Shown: positions 50,596 through 63,863 of the stretch, one piece after another
Numbering within the stretch: position 1 is the stretch's first letter
How the letters are laid out: each line of letters begins with the position of its first letter
Source of the DNA: Oryza sativa Japonica Group
Taxonomy: Eukaryota > Streptophyta > Magnoliopsida > Poales > Poaceae
Direction: 5' to 3'
DNA length: 64,000 nt
Assembly (NCBI RefSeq): GCF_034140825.1
Contig: NC_089035.1
Location: 36,491,501 to 36,555,500, forward strand
Made by a program: the position numbers and the translations under genes
The notes under the pieces: generated by a model
Told to the model about the DNA's origin: nothing
The model's database searches: none
The model's input: only the letters and a program-made list of their open reading frames with translations

Positions 50596-50603
50596 CATTT
50601 ATA
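50596..50603 (-). promoter_or_regulatory. Putative TATA box of the small Pro-rich gene
   Basis: TATAAATG on the minus strand about 60 bp upstream of the ATG, consistent with a leader of roughly 30 nt. Motif and spacing only. Confidence 0.45.
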
Positions 50604-51243
50604 AGCAGAACAGAGTAGCATCATTAATGCTGGTGTTATGATCTGCTTGCATAGTTCGGGAGTGGAGTAATGAACTGCTCATTCTTCTAGAGTACTAGCA
50701 AGTATGATACGTGTGATAAATGTATTTATGCATATGCATGTTACTCCCGCCTAACTTGCATCCATGCATGGAAACTGAAATAATCAACCGATTGCTAAGC
50801 AGTAGAACAAACAAACAAACAAACACCACACTCGCACAAGCACACATGCGTGCAGATTAATGGATTCTACAGTAGAGTAGCATATATATAGACCGAGTAA
50901 ACAGATCTCATGATTCGTAGCCGAAGGAGCAGAAGACCGTATATTAATGTAAAGTGGCTGTGAGCCTGTAATTACCAGGCATATGTCTCTCTAGACTTTG
51001 AGTATAAATTGTACTACACGAGATGATCGAGATGACGGATTTAACAGTCAAGAATCCTATAGTCTACAACAAGTAGTTACAAATCACAATCTACGGCTTT
51101 GGCACTGTCACACCCGCCAATCCAGTATACAGAATTAAAATCTCATACACCCGCAGGTTTCCTGACGAGCACCAGAAATTCTGAAACTAATTGCTGCTGC
51201 TAAACTTAATACCAGTGGTTGCGAACTTGCAACCTGCGTCTGG
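50604..51243. other. Intergenic between the Pro-rich and MTP genes
   Basis: About 640 bp holding the promoter of the Pro-rich gene and the 3' end of the MTP gene. It contains a short (CAAA)n run near 50810. No gene seen. Confidence 0.4.
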
Positions 51244-54200
51244 CTATTTTTCATGGGACAGAGCGTGCTCGGGCCGATGGGTGAACTCGTAGTCGAGGTG
51301 CACGAACGCTCGCTCGATCTCAGGCAGGCGTTCCAGTTTCTCCTGCAGGGCCTCGCCGATGTCGTGCGCCTCTTGCAGCGGCATGCTTGACGGCAGCACG
51401 ATGTCCACCTCGACGAAGTAATGGGAGCCAAACGTGTACGCCCGCACCGTGTCTATGTGCCTCACGGCCTTGTGGTGGTTCCAGCATAGGTAGGTCAGCT
51501 TCTGAAGGTATTCCGGCGAGGCTGACTGCCCGACCAGGGAGTGGACGTTCTCGAGCACCGTCATCGACCATGTTCTGATCGTGTAGATTGCTAGCTGCAA
51601 ACGAGAAAACAGAAAGTAGTCTCTGAAATACAGCGTGTTTTTCTTAACAAAAACCTAAGGAAACGTTTGGAATACAAGATTCTTGAGTAATTCTCATGTT
51701 TGAAACGTTTGGACGTTGCAAAGGACTACACACCCAGGACGATGGAAACCACTGGAAGCTATTTCATCAGACTTTCAGTAGAGGAATTTAGTCAGGCAGA
51801 CTAGAAATATTCTCTCTTTTAAACCAAGTCACTGTCAAGGTTATGGACACCAGTTTTGAAGGAAAAAAAAATATTGGTCCCTTTAAGAAACCGGTAACTG
51901 CCAGTTACTGGTTTTTACCGGACAAAAGAGCAAAATCAAACACTAATTCAAAAACCTGTAACATCCATAACAAATCGAGCCGGTTTTTTAGTTCAAAACT
52001 TTGGATTCAAACTTTTGATATAGCTAATGTGTAGTTGTTCATAAAACATATGAATATGACTATGCATGGTTGTACAAAATGTGTATTCCAAATTAAAATT
52101 TAAGTTGTTCTGGCCAGTACGAACAAACCAGCTCGTGGATAAATGGCAGTAACTGGTACTGCCAGGATTTGCATCTCTGGTTACAATAAAGTCATAGCTG
52201 ATCTTTTCATCATGGTATGTTTTCCTTTTTTGAAAGAATATATCATGATACATGGAAAATTGGCAGAAACTAGTTACTTTTCCCAGTCAATTCCCAATCA
52301 GGATGATGTGCCTAGCTCCAAATTAACGATTAGATCAAATATAGCATTTACTTGAACTCTAGTTTTACACTACTGCAATGGAACAGGAGAAAACTTTTTG
52401 GTACTTACGATGATTGCACCAACTGGGTCGATCCAACCTTCGATATAAGTCGCTAGTAGTGCAGCAACAAGACCAATCATATTTGTGATGACATCAAAAA
52501 AATGATCCTGTGCATAAGCCTTCACTATTTCATTTGTGAATGTCCGGCAATATAAAACAAGGGCAAGTTTCACTAATGTCACTGCAAGCATGATGTCCAC
52601 AACCCACTTTTCTTGCTCTTTTGTCAAGCTGAACTCATCCCCCTGGAGAACAAGACAATAAGTTCAGCAATCAGAAAGGTATATGGCAAGCTACAACAGA
52701 ATTTCAAAGCCAACAAACATCAAAGACACTTATCGTTCTAGAAAAGAAATCCTCAGGCAAAGTTTCTGGTCAAAAGCAAAATGAGAGTAGGAGTTCAAGG
52801 CCAACAAAACATCAGCAGACTTACATCAGACAACAACGAGCGTACTGATTCTAGGATGATCTGAAGGCCAAGTGTCGCCATAACAGAGGCAAAGACAAGT
52901 ATTCCCTGAAGAAGATATTGTGATGGAACAGTCAACATATTGAAATTTGGAACTTAAAAGTGTATGACTGATAATACTAAGTGAAAAGAGAAGCGATAAA
53001 CTCGATCATTTAGTGAAATTAGACTGAAGGACTTATCATAAATATTTCCATGCATAAATTGTCTGCTGCCGGAGTAGCAAAGATATTGATACAGTAGCAT
53101 TGACCTAAGAGCAAGAGATATCTGGGGGAAATTGGGAACGTGATTTCTAGTAACTATGAAAATCCTCAAAACACAAAATTCCGCATGTTACTATGGTCCA
53201 TCTGCCAGGAATGTTTGCAATAGTTTAGTTTCTTTTCATTCCTGGAGCATTTCCACTTTTTCTTTTCATTTTGCGGAAAAAAGAACATCACAGGGAGTAA
53301 CTGGCTATGCATCATGAATAGCCGAGAGTTGAGTCCCTTGGAATCAATTGCATAAATTACAGTAAGAAGAATAAGCATGGCAAACATGAAGGTAATCTTG
53401 TGATAGGACTCACCAGTGGCTGCATACGCTTTTTACCAATAGGGTATCTGTAGGGATTTGGTGTTTGCATAGAGAAGGCAGTAAACCACAAGATAAATCC
53501 TGACAACAAGTCAAGAAGAGAATCCAAAGTCGAAGCAATAATAGCAAGTGAACCACTTCTCACAGAAGCATACACTTTCGCAGCAAAAAGAACCATGTTT
53601 GCTATGTTCGATAGCCGGATGGCTAAAGTCTCACTCCTAGCAACCTTCTCACGCTCTTCCTACAGGCAAATAAATTTATGTTCAGTGTTGCAATGCAGTT
53701 GTTAAACAATTTGTCTTCCCTACTGTTACAACAGAAAAGCTTATCAAACATACCTTGGACATTCCTGGAAGAAAACCACGATCAGTAAGTGTATCCATTT
53801 CATTAAAGCCCTCTAGCATTTCCACTTGCTGTTGGTAGTATTCAGCAACTACGTCCTCAGGACCTTGAGCTGAAGATAGAATCGTACATCAATCACAGAA
53901 AATTATGTCCAGCATGAAGAAAGATAGTGACATTAGTGGAGCAAGCAGGCATGTATGCTTCACATGTTCTACTGAATTATACCACTTCTCAGTGAACCTG
54001 ATAACTCTGATATCTAATTAATTATATTTCATCTATTGATTATATCACATGTAGAACCACTGAATAAAATGCTACAGCTATTGAAATGTACAGGATAAAA
54101 ATGTCAATTCTGATTTAAATAGTACTACTAGTACTAGGATTGTGGGGCCTTGAATTCAACCACCAATAGACCACGACTTTAAGCCCACAAGGACTCCCTA

Positions 54201-55284
54201 CTTCTATAGCCATGGGAAAGCAGTGATTGACAATACGGGAGAGAAACGACTACTAGATATCCAAACCCCAAATGTTGAGTGCGGCCAAATGACATGATTG
54301 GGTTATTAATTCAACTTTTTGTGCCCAATGCAACTTTGTTAACCAGAACAAAACCTCTAAAATTGCATAAAAGGGTAAAATAATTGTGACAATACATGAA
54401 CGCTAAGACACCTGGTGCCCTTCTCACGCTGTCAGTCACCCACACCCAGTGCCCCAGTCTTTACAACTCGGCTCAGTGCTAACCACCCCCGCTGATAAAA
54501 AAAAAAGTTTTCTTAGAACTCTGTTCACGTGCACTCCAAGAACAGAGCAGCTCACGTGAGGACCGTCCTGCCCTGCCCCAGATGAGCACGATAGTATAGG
54601 CAACTAGGCAATATCAGAAAGCTAGAAACAACAAATTCCTCATTCCACCAATATAACATTCCCCATTCCTATTCTTATCTGCCAAAGGTTGCACACGAAG
54701 AATCTAGCCTACCACTACCGTCAACATCCTAATCCAATCCCCATCTATACTAGCACAGCTGAGCTCTTGCTAGTTGCTGAAACGAAAAATAAAAGGAGTT
54801 ACTGCCTTTTTATATTATAAAGGCCTAAACGGAACTGCTTTTATAGAAAGCAGATAAAAATAAGTTACTTTAGTAGATATCTATTGCAAAAGGCAACTAC
54901 CGAAACAAATGAACCATGTTGCCAACACACGAGAAAAGGCAAACGAATGAAAGCCTAGATCAAGCAACCAAGCATACGAACACAACAATATATCCATAAG
55001 ACCATAAACATCACACGGTACAAGGGTAGCAAGCGCGCGACGGCGAGTTGGAGAGAGATCGTACATAGGACGCCGAGGCAGTGGTGGTGGAGCCCGCGGG
55101 GCGGCCGCCTCTCCTGCTGCACCTCCGGCGGTCGGAAGCCGTCGAAGTTGAGGCGCCACGACTTCTCCGCCGCTGCGCCCGCGCCGCCACCGTCGCCACC
55201 GCCGCCGAAGGAACCGGCCTCGACGGCGGAGAGCAGGAGCAGCTCCTCCCCCTCCTCCCCACCGCCCGCGACCGCCGCCGCCAT
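51244..55284 (-). CDS. MTP11: Manganese transporter of the cation diffusion facilitator family (MTP11-like)
   Basis: Six exons on the minus strand: 55284-55065, 53869-53754, 53659-53414, 52905-52825, 52642-52409 and 51594-51244; GT-AG, 415 aa. The cytosolic N-terminus carries [13 protein letters not shown] and [19 protein letters not shown], found in the Mn-CDF group. Metal-site motifs are DSLLD (Asp158, Asp162) in helix 2 and DHFFD (Asp267, Asp271) in helix 5, the two DxxxD signatures of Mn-transporting CDFs. Zn-type transporters have HxxxD instead. The C-terminal domain includes [20 protein letters not shown] and [19 protein letters not shown]. AtMTP11-type proteins move Mn2+ into Golgi/prevacuolar compartments and confer Mn tolerance. 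The close match to Arabidopsis MTP11 supports MTP11 over MTP8. Exon 1 is GC-rich; the rest is AT-rich. Confidence 0.95.
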
Positions 55285-58200
55285 TATTCCACGAACCAGG
55301 GAGCCGGAGGCGACGGCGCGCGGCACGCTGGTGGGCAGTCTCCCTCGGTCAGTTGCCCTCCCGCCGTGCGGCGCGGCGGCGCCACGGGGAGAGGAGAACG
55401 GCGAGGCGGTTGGTAGTTTCGGCGAAGCGGGGAACGCGGGCGCTCGAGCGACGCAAAAAAAGAGTGCGGGTCTCGTGATTAAAGAGGAGGGTCAAGAGGG
55501 CGGCGGGGGGAGGGAATGAAAGGAAGGGGAGGGTTAGGCCGCGTGCGCCGAGCCCATACACCGCGGGAGATTGATTATAATCACTCCATGTCTCGGTGGC
55601 TGTCGAGCCCGTTTATTACACATGTCAATTAAATTATTATATACATTTTTTTAAAATAAAAATCAATTGATATGAAATATATCATTCGATATACATACGA
55701 GTTTAAATTTAACATCTATAAAAATTTATTAATTAAAGCTTAATTCTTTATGCTTTCATAACTTTTCATAACTTATAGAGTCGAGTTTAAACTTGTAAAA
55801 TTTAACTTCTACAAAAGATTAATTAATTAGAGCTTAATTTTTTATGCTTTCATAACTTATAGAGTCGAGTTTAAACTTGTATATCGGTGGAGTGACATAT
55901 TATATGTCAATTTATTTTGATTTTTTAAATAAATTCTTTTATAACTATTTATGACATACAATATACATATAAGTGATTAAAATTGTTTTCCACGTACATA
56001 GTCGATCGCCGCGGTCTTTGGTTTGACAAGGACGGCGGTGCACTTGGCCTACGGAGGAGGACGGACAGGTGGAGGGTGCACAATTTGAGAGGATACGGAT
56101 CCCCGCGGTTGCGTGGCGCGAGGTGATACCGAGAGGATCCGGTTCAGCGCAGTAGGAAATGTGGCCCCCTTCTCCGGTTTAAAAACGCATTCGCCTGATT
56201 GCCTCTCTCTGTCCCCCGTACACATATCAGGAAAATGGCCGATGCTGATTGCGGGGGATTTTAACTACTTATTTGCCATCCTTTACCAGATCCATTTAAT
56301 CCCTCTCACAGTCACAGCAACCCCTCTCACTGATTTTGCTGTCTTGCCAAGTTGCACTGATGAAGCGACGAACAGTTGTAAACGTGGACGGGGCTCCTGG
56401 CTTGATAGCTGATGACACGGCTGGTGCGAGCCTATGTAGGAGAACATGATTACTCGGTTAAGATGAACTTTCGAGAAAAACAACTATAGAGCTCAAGTGC
56501 ATTTGGGGTCAAGAAGAGAGTCGCTAGTTATGACTGATCGGGGCGGCGCGTGCGCCCACTTGCAAACGTGAAACAAGCGCGCGGTGTGGTCGGAGTCACC
56601 TCCCGCGTCGAGATCGCCGTAGCTTTCGTCTCCCGGGGATAGCGGCTAGGTGCGTGTACTTCCAACAAAAAGATGTCGAAACTGGAAGCGAAGTGGACCA
56701 TATCGTCCTCGTGTTTCTTCCACACAAACGACGCACGCACCTGGCACCAGAGAGCCACGTACGCATGGGGAGGCAGTGGCAGAGCGAATGATGCAACAGA
56801 GAGCCACACGGTTGGGACGGGAAAGCAGATCGCATCATCGCATGACGCTGCCTCGCCTCGCCGCTGGGATAAGTGGGCGGGAGCAGCCGGAGTCGTCCTG
56901 GCCGTGCCGATCAGGCCGTTTTTTTCACCGCGCGAGCACGGTCTTATCGCCACCGGGGTGCATGAGCTACCACAATCCTGTAATCCACAGGAGGAGTCGT
57001 TGTCCCTGCTTGGCCCACGACCGTCTACAAGCAGCAGCAACCAGGCAGCCGGAGCAGCGCCTTGCTACCGATGGATAAACGTCTCTTCGTCGGAATGTGC
57101 ACGTTTGCCGGTGTAATGATCCTGGCTCATTCGTCGCGGGAGACGTGAACCCTCCGAATGGAAAGGCAGGAACCTGGCGAATAACGTTCATCACGATTTA
57201 GTATATTCCACATATTGACGGGGGAGCTCAGGGAGAAAGGGACTCATCAGGGACACGGAGGCAACCAAATAATTGAAGATCATAAGAAACAAAAAATTGA
57301 GGGTCTCGGGTTTGGTGGGAGAATGGGAGTCACGTCAATAAATCGGTCAACAAGAGAAAAAAGAACCTACCTCGCTGAAAGAACACATGCAGTAGTATAT
57401 ATTAGTACAGGGTTGTTGGTTCGAAACCTGTGATCAAAACCGCTGCTCGCCGTCTTCAAACAAACGCGATCTCTGTAACATATGATGATCGAAGCAAATA
57501 CGACTATACGAGAATGCCAGGTTCGAAACCTGTGATCAAACCTGCTGCTCGCCGTCTTCGAACGCGATCTCATGTAACATGACGATGGAAGCGTTGGCGC
57601 CCGTTCCGAAGGGTTAGTATATCATACCTTACAGAGTTACAGGCTCTTGTACAATTGACCCGCTGCTACAGCTTTGGAGGCGATCTTTGGGCTGACGTCA
57701 CGTAGCCCAATGAGTAAAACATTTACCAGCTGCTCATCCATTCACAGTAGGAAGCAGCAGCTCTCCAAATCCACCTTCGATGAGTAAAATCTTTCGCATG
57801 TCCAAAACGAGCCTAAACTACCAGCATTCTGGGGTTAGTCTATCTTGCCTATAGAATGATTTCATCTTTAATCAACAAAACAAGCCGGACTAATTTTGTT
57901 TCACTAGTGTTGACACTCGATGTTGATAAATTACCTTCAACGGTAGTTTCACTCAATTGCAAAAATGAAAACGATAAATTAAAAAAAATACTCGTCCTTG
58001 CTTAAATATAGTTGTAAAACATTTTCCAGCAGATTTCAAATACTCAGTTTGTCAAAGAAGATATTGTAGCAGCCAATAAGATGTTATCAGACCAAATAAC
58101 AGTCTTTTTTTTTGCCAGAAGATAACTTTTGAGTAATGAGCCTTTATAGAAAGAAGAAACAAGCAATAGATGAATACAATCATCACATCACTAAAGTTTG

Positions 58201-59205
58201 ATAAAGGAAATGACTTTTGTAAGATATTAAGAACAAGCTCACCTGGCGCAAACGATAGACACAGGTTGAGTATAGTTTTAAGCTCAAAACCCACAAGGAT
58301 TTATCTAACAAACATCTCCAATCCAAGAGCTTGGTGGCTGCTAGTAATATGGGAACCAGTAAGATTTTAAAGCCAGTACTTTACGGTATATTCAGGTAAA
58401 TTAGATATATATCAGCTGCTATCAAGGATTCTGGACTTTAGTCACAGTTGACAATATTTCAAAGTTGAGCACATCTTGAGATTTAGACTACTGTCCACAA
58501 TTTCAAAGTTGTCGCAAACCTTTCCAAGCCAAGTGTCAGACTCAAAAGCTCAGTTAATTACCAAACTTTTATCCAACACCCGAGACTTGTTTTAAGAAAT
58601 ATGACCAGTCACAAGCAAAACTCACCAGGGTGTAACTTTAACGTCCGGTTAGTTTCCAGGGCTAATCATGCATTTCAAGGTAAAATAGAATGGACATGAA
58701 GGTCAAGTGAACAGGCCATCACCAATTTTCACGAGAAATACTGAGATCCTAAATGCACATAAAATTATATTGATAAGCCTATCTCCACACCAAACAGGAC
58801 ATGGTCAGAATGCAATGCTCACCTTATATCACCAGCTCACCATCAAATACAGTGTACCAATCTTTCATGAGAGCCACTGGCATTCCCTCTATCCTCAATT
58901 GACTCCACCAAGTTGAGATTTCTGCATGCTACCTGCTAGTACTGGGCAGTCTTGCAAAAATTAGTATGAAGTAAAATGTGAGGTTTAAAGACAGGAACTT
59001 GTAAGAATTGAAAAATATCTCCCAGTTAAAATAAATCGGCAGTCGTAGAACTCTGTCTATATACAACAGTTACCTTGCACATCATCGAACAGAATGCGAG
59101 TTAGCACATTTCATTTTTGTGGAACATCTTCACTTTTTTTTTGGGTGGTTCTTACACATCAAAATGAAGAAATACAGCATTGAGCATTTTAATCTCAGTA
59201 TAGTC
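55285..59205. other. Long intergenic region between two minus-strand genes
   Basis: The GC-rich MTP11 promoter (to about 55560) is followed by AT-rich sequence with a duplicated block at 55670-55900 (AGAGTCGAGTTTAAACTTGTA twice). GC-rich frames at 56.5-57.1 kb have no recognisable product. A tandem duplication lies at about 57418-57592. The 3' flank of the kinase gene occupies 57.6-59.2 kb. No gene is supported. Confidence 0.4.
57418..57592 (+). repeat. Diverged tandem duplication with GGTTCGAAACC motif
   Basis: The unit GGTTCGAAACCTGTGATCAA, then CTGCTCGCCGTCTTC, CGCGATCTC, TGTAACAT and GATGATCGAAGC (or GACGATGGAAGC) occurs at about 57418-57496 and again at about 57523-57592. The GGTTCGAAACC core is a perfect palindrome resembling a pol III B box, but no A box or tRNA fold was found nearby. 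Confidence 0.65.
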
Positions 59206-62200
59206 TCAGTAACCACATCTTCTGTGGCATCTTGTAAAGAACGGGTGTTGAAGAGCTTCACGTGCCTTTAGGCGCGCATCAGGATCATACCGAAGAAGGC
59301 CTTGAAGAAGATCTATAAGATCTCCAGCAGAATGATCAACATGTTGCATTACCAGATTCTGCATGAGTTAGCACAATTCGAGTGTCAAGAGGATACCACC
59401 TATGAGCGACACTTGGCAAAGAGGGGAAAATGCTAAGAGGAACATACTGACTACATCAGATAACAAAGTACCTGCAGACGAGGCAATTTCCAGACTGCCT
59501 TCAGGCTTTCCCGTGAGGCAGCCCCCTCTGGCCAGTCCAACCTTAATCCACGTCTGAAATACTTTTCAGCACGGCGACTGTAAAAAAGAAGTAACAAGTA
59601 CATGCAAGTGATTGATAATTTGAAAGAACTTCAGATGAAACTCAGCAGCAACCTAAGCCTAGATGTAAACCATCTTATCTTAGATTATAATAAATCATGA
59701 AACTATAACGAAGACCTTGTATACATACTCAGCTCTGACAATCATATGTTTTGGAAGGGGACCTAGAACTCTCTCCATCATAGCCAAATGCTCCAAATTT
59801 TCATGTGTTTGAAAGAGAGCTTCACCCTAGTAGAGAAAATCAAAGAGGCAACATATCAATAGGAAGCACTGCAAATTCGCGGAGCCGGCACTGGGCTATA
59901 GAGAAAATCAAGGAACTACTCAGGTATAGATAGTGTGAACTAACCGAGCAGAGTTCAACTAAAATGCATCCCACACTCCACAAATCACATGAATAATTCC
60001 ACCCAAGACCTGCAAATGAAAACAGAGAAAGGAAATAACTAAACAAAGGTACCATAAACAAAACACAGTAATATAATTATGTGTTCCACTTTATAGGGGG
60101 GAAATGGAAAAGGATATGATGTTAATACCAAGGATAACTTCAGGGGCACGATAATGCCTTGTTGATACCACATAATTGTGGTCTTGGTGTTCGAATGTTG
60201 TACTTCCAAAATCAATCAGCTTGATAGCACTAGATTTTGGAAGATTCTTAAAAAAGGAACCATCCTTTGGGGGCCGTATTGTAACCTTTATGGAAAACAA
60301 TATAAAAATCAGTAAAAAATAAATGTATGCTCGTACTAATTGACATAATGTAATGGCAACCACAAGTGTTAACGGATAAAATTGCAAAAGATTATAGTTC
60401 GAATGACAAAATTTAGTATTGAAGCCACCTTATAATCAGGCACCCGGATAGATTCTGATGAAACAAGGAGAATGTTCTCAGGTTTCAGATCTGTGTGAAT
60501 AAGTCGCAGGTCATGCATAACTGCAAATATTACAATAAAATAAACATTAGAATAATACTGTTAGGGGCAAGATAAAACAAAACGTTAATTTGCATAACCA
60601 ACAAACAGCAGAAATTAACTGAATACCCACATGCAACAGACTCTAATATTTGTCTGGCAAATTCCCGAACAAGGTCGATCGGAAATGCACGATAACTATT
60701 CTTTCGGAGGAAGTCATATAAGCTTGGTCCGAGCCTCTCAAATACCTGACAAAGTTAGTAATTCAATATTAAATTCTGACCATCCAAAACATGAAAGGAA
60801 GCCTTCTTGATGCACATGTACTTACTATACATATATGATTACGATAGTCAAACCAATTCCGTATTTGCACACAGCTGCAGGCATAGAACCATTCATGCAA
60901 ATCCATCAACTCAATAAAGAGTCAAGACTTAGCAATGACGAAAGTAGTTTGCTTACCGGCTACCAGTAAAATCATGCTTCCCAAGCCTCTGAAGCACATC
61001 AATTTCAATCATAGCAGCCTCTCGATATTTCTGAAGGGAGCGCACAATTTTGATAGCCACTGTCTCTTGGTGTTCCAAGTCCCAGCACTCTAAGACTTGT
61101 CCAAAAGTCCCTGCAACACAAATTAAGAAAGGTAGTTGTTGGTAACATGTACAAAGGGCAAAACTTTTGCAGCATAAGCATTTATCCTGAACTATTCCTT
61201 ATAAAATGAAATGTTGAAATTTAGAAAAGGAGGAGCACACTGACCTTCACCCATCTTGCTAAGTATTCTATCTGCAAAGCCATAGACAAGAACAAAGGTT
61301 AAACCTCAGAATTATCTCAACCAAAAGAAGCATCGCCAACAAAACATAAGTTCAGTACAGCTGGTAGAGATGCAGGGCAGTTGACAACACAACGGCAATA
61401 GATATCAAGAATGCACGACCATTACACAATGTCAGAAGTTATTTGGGCAACGAACAAAGGTATGCAAACATTTTACCCTGATTTAATTGACTGTAAATAA
61501 TGAATGGTTATTTAATGAGGCTTGAAATGCCATTCAACCCATAATTAGGTGGTTGAAACACGGTGTTGCATTTAACCAGTAACTGACAATCATTAAACAG
61601 CTACATAAGTCCCAAATATCAAACAAAATGAAAGTTCTGTGTCCAGTATTTCAACAATTGTGGCAAGATAAACTTACTCCAGAAGAAAAACAGTTTAACA
61701 GTCTAACCAAGCAAGCGATCAGAAATGCAAACAAAAACAATAACCCTATGCAATAAATAATACTGAGTTGTGGAAAAATACATCTTGGTGTAAGGTTCTC
61801 CCCAACTGCGAAAACATAGTGTCCATCCTTGTCATCTGGCCTCCAGGGAGGCGAAAGATTGCGTGGTGGTCCTGTATAATAGATTGGTGGCGGTGGCAGA
61901 AAAGCGGTCGCAAAATTTCCATTGATTAGTTCCTGCCCGCAATATAGCATAGGAATTGCCTACAAAAATAATTAGCCACGTAAATTACTATTAACCATAT
62001 ACATCAAAATTGGTAACAAGCATATAAATTCTAAATGAATAGAAACAACTGCATACTGATCTCCTGTGTTTTCAAAGTTCAATGATATTTACACCCCACT
62101 TAGCACCATTAAAGTTATCTATCTGTTTTGTTTGATAGTCCTAAATAGAGAAGTACACCGGGTAACCCATATGTTTGACAGCACTGAATGGACAAATACC

Positions 62201-62688
62201 TCAAGTAACGGTTGTGTCCCACCAAAAGAGAACAATATCGATTAGCAAAAATAATGACAGAATATCAAACTTTATTAGCAAGTTCCATAAATTTGGCAGC
62301 ACTTAGGCACATGGAGGTCGTGAGATTGCCCCTTTTCTCCATATTGTTCTTTCGATCAGCAACTGGCTCCGATCCTATCCCACAAATTCACAATATCACA
62401 TCGATGATCCTCTGCAACAGCGCAGCATATCCCCAATTCCCAAATATGCACACCCAGATCGAACCGCCCCGCTCTAAATCTAGCGAAACCACGACTAGAT
62501 CTAGCCAAAAACTACCACCGCAACCCACACGCCCGAGAGAGACCGGATCGACGCAGCACATAGCGCATGGATTATACCTTGGGGGGCTGGAACAGCGGGG
62601 GCGCGACATCCCAGGCGAGGCGGGGCCGCTTCCGCGGCCGCTTGTCGGCGCCCTGGTGCGGGTACTCGGCGAGCCACTGCGCCTCCAT
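59206..62688 (-). CDS. AFC: LAMMER-type dual-specificity protein kinase (AFC family)
   Basis: Twelve exons on the minus strand: 62688-62578, 61959-61782, 61271-61245, 61110-60957, 60874-60826, 60745-60631, 60520-60429, 60285-60129, 60009-59945, 59826-59729, 59577-59472 and 59358-59206. All introns are GT-AG, giving 434 aa. The N-terminus has a basic nuclear-targeting stretch ([13 protein letters not shown]). The kinase domain shows the Gly loop GEGTFGQV (104-111), Lys126 in [12 protein letters not shown] (220-227), DFG (267-269) and RHYRAPE. The diagnostic EHLAMMER is at 328-335. AFC/CLK kinases phosphorylate SR splicing factors and so tune splicing; plant AFCs also respond to temperature. 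Exon 3 is only 27 nt. Every catalytic residue is present, so the gene appears functional. Which AFC subgroup (1, 2 or 3) is not decided. Confidence 0.96.
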
Positions 62689-63111
62689 TGCAGAGTCGAA
62701 ATCGCCAATTAAGCCATCGGCGAGGCCAATCCGGCGGGGGATTTTGGGCGAGGTCGCCGCACGATCCGCGGGAGGAATCGGGATGCGAGGTTGGGGAATT
62801 CGGGGAAGAAGCGACGCGAGATTGGGGAAATTTGGAAAGAGGGGGAGGAGGGGAAGCTCGAGGAGGAGGTGGTCTGGTCTGGTGGTGTTCGCGTCCGCGC
62901 AACCCTGGTTTGTTCTGTGGAAGGCGAGGTTAGCTAACTATGGTTAGTTCAATTTTTTAGCTTTTTTGCGTACAAGTCCCTCGAATTAATGAGTAATTGT
63001 TTACAGTCCAGTTCCCTTTGCTAGTTAAACACGTCTTCGAATTATGTGTGAATATTTCGGCTGTGTTGGGTTGTTTTGAAAAATACTCGTGCAAATTTCC
63101 GTCGGACCCTT
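62689..63111. other. Promoter/leader region of the AFC kinase gene
   Basis: A GC-rich leader to about 62930, then AT-rich sequence. On the opposite strand the frames are shadows without recognisable products. Confidence 0.4.
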
Positions 63112-63424
63112 GCCGTGTTTAGATTTTTTTTTTCCAAAAACATCACATCGAATATTTGGACACATGTATGGAACATTAAATGTGAACGAAAAATTAATTG
63201 CACAGTTTATATGTAAATTGCGAGACGAACCTTTTGAACCTAATTACACCATGATTTAACAATGTGATGCTACAATAAACATTTGCTAATGACAAATTAA
63301 TTAGATTTAATAAATTCGTCCCGCAGTTTACAGGCGGAATCTATAATTTATTTTATTATTAATCTACGTTTAATATGTGTTCATATACTTAAAAAAAAAT
63401 TAGCCAATCAACTAAACACACCCT
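63112..63424. mobile_element. Tourist-like MITE of a widespread rice family
   Basis: The ends CCGTGTTTAGATTTTTT and ACTAAACACACCC are inverted copies over TGTTTAG. The interior carries the familiar blocks AACATTAAATGTGAACGAAA, GCGAGACGAACCTTTTGA, CCTAATTACACCATGATT and AATAAATTCGTCCCGCAGTTTAC, which recur in great numbers in rice intergenic DNA. Non-coding. Confidence 0.75.
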
Positions 63425-63863
63425 TTTTCCTAACCGCAGTTGGTGGGAAACGGTTTGAACTTCCAACTGTGCCACTGTTGTCCATCCCATTTTGTCACTG
63501 TTGGGCTATGTAGTGTTGTTATCTTTCCCATTTTGTCCTCACAAGAAACTCTTGTTTTGTTAACTAAATAAAACCCATGATGCTGAAATTCTGATACTCC
63601 TATTGTTGCTTTTGTTGACTTCAGAAATAGTATTGTTCCCTCTCAGAAAAAAATATTTATGATTGTTCCATGCTAGCATCTTTTTAGGTAAAGGTTATTT
63701 AATTTTGAAGGAAAGCTAAATATATCATGCCTATTAGCTGTTTACCATGCTTTCTATGTGGAGGTTCCATGCTGGCTTAAGCTTTTCATGAATATATGAT
63801 TTTATGAAGTAACCAGTCAAAACAATTGGCAAGCTGGGTTTGAGATAGCGGTAGATAAAAATT
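63425..63863. other. Intergenic, no gene seen
   Basis: AT-rich, without a supported coding region or repeat. Confidence 0.4.

Noticed and set aside
56113-57116. Frames of 99-170 codons on both strands
   Set aside because: Mutually overlapping, low similarity to anything I know, no promoter context; a gene cannot be supported.
57400-57600. Possible tRNA gene because of GGTTCGAAACC
   Set aside because: No acceptor stem, D-arm or anticodon arm can be drawn; the motif is part of a tandem repeat.
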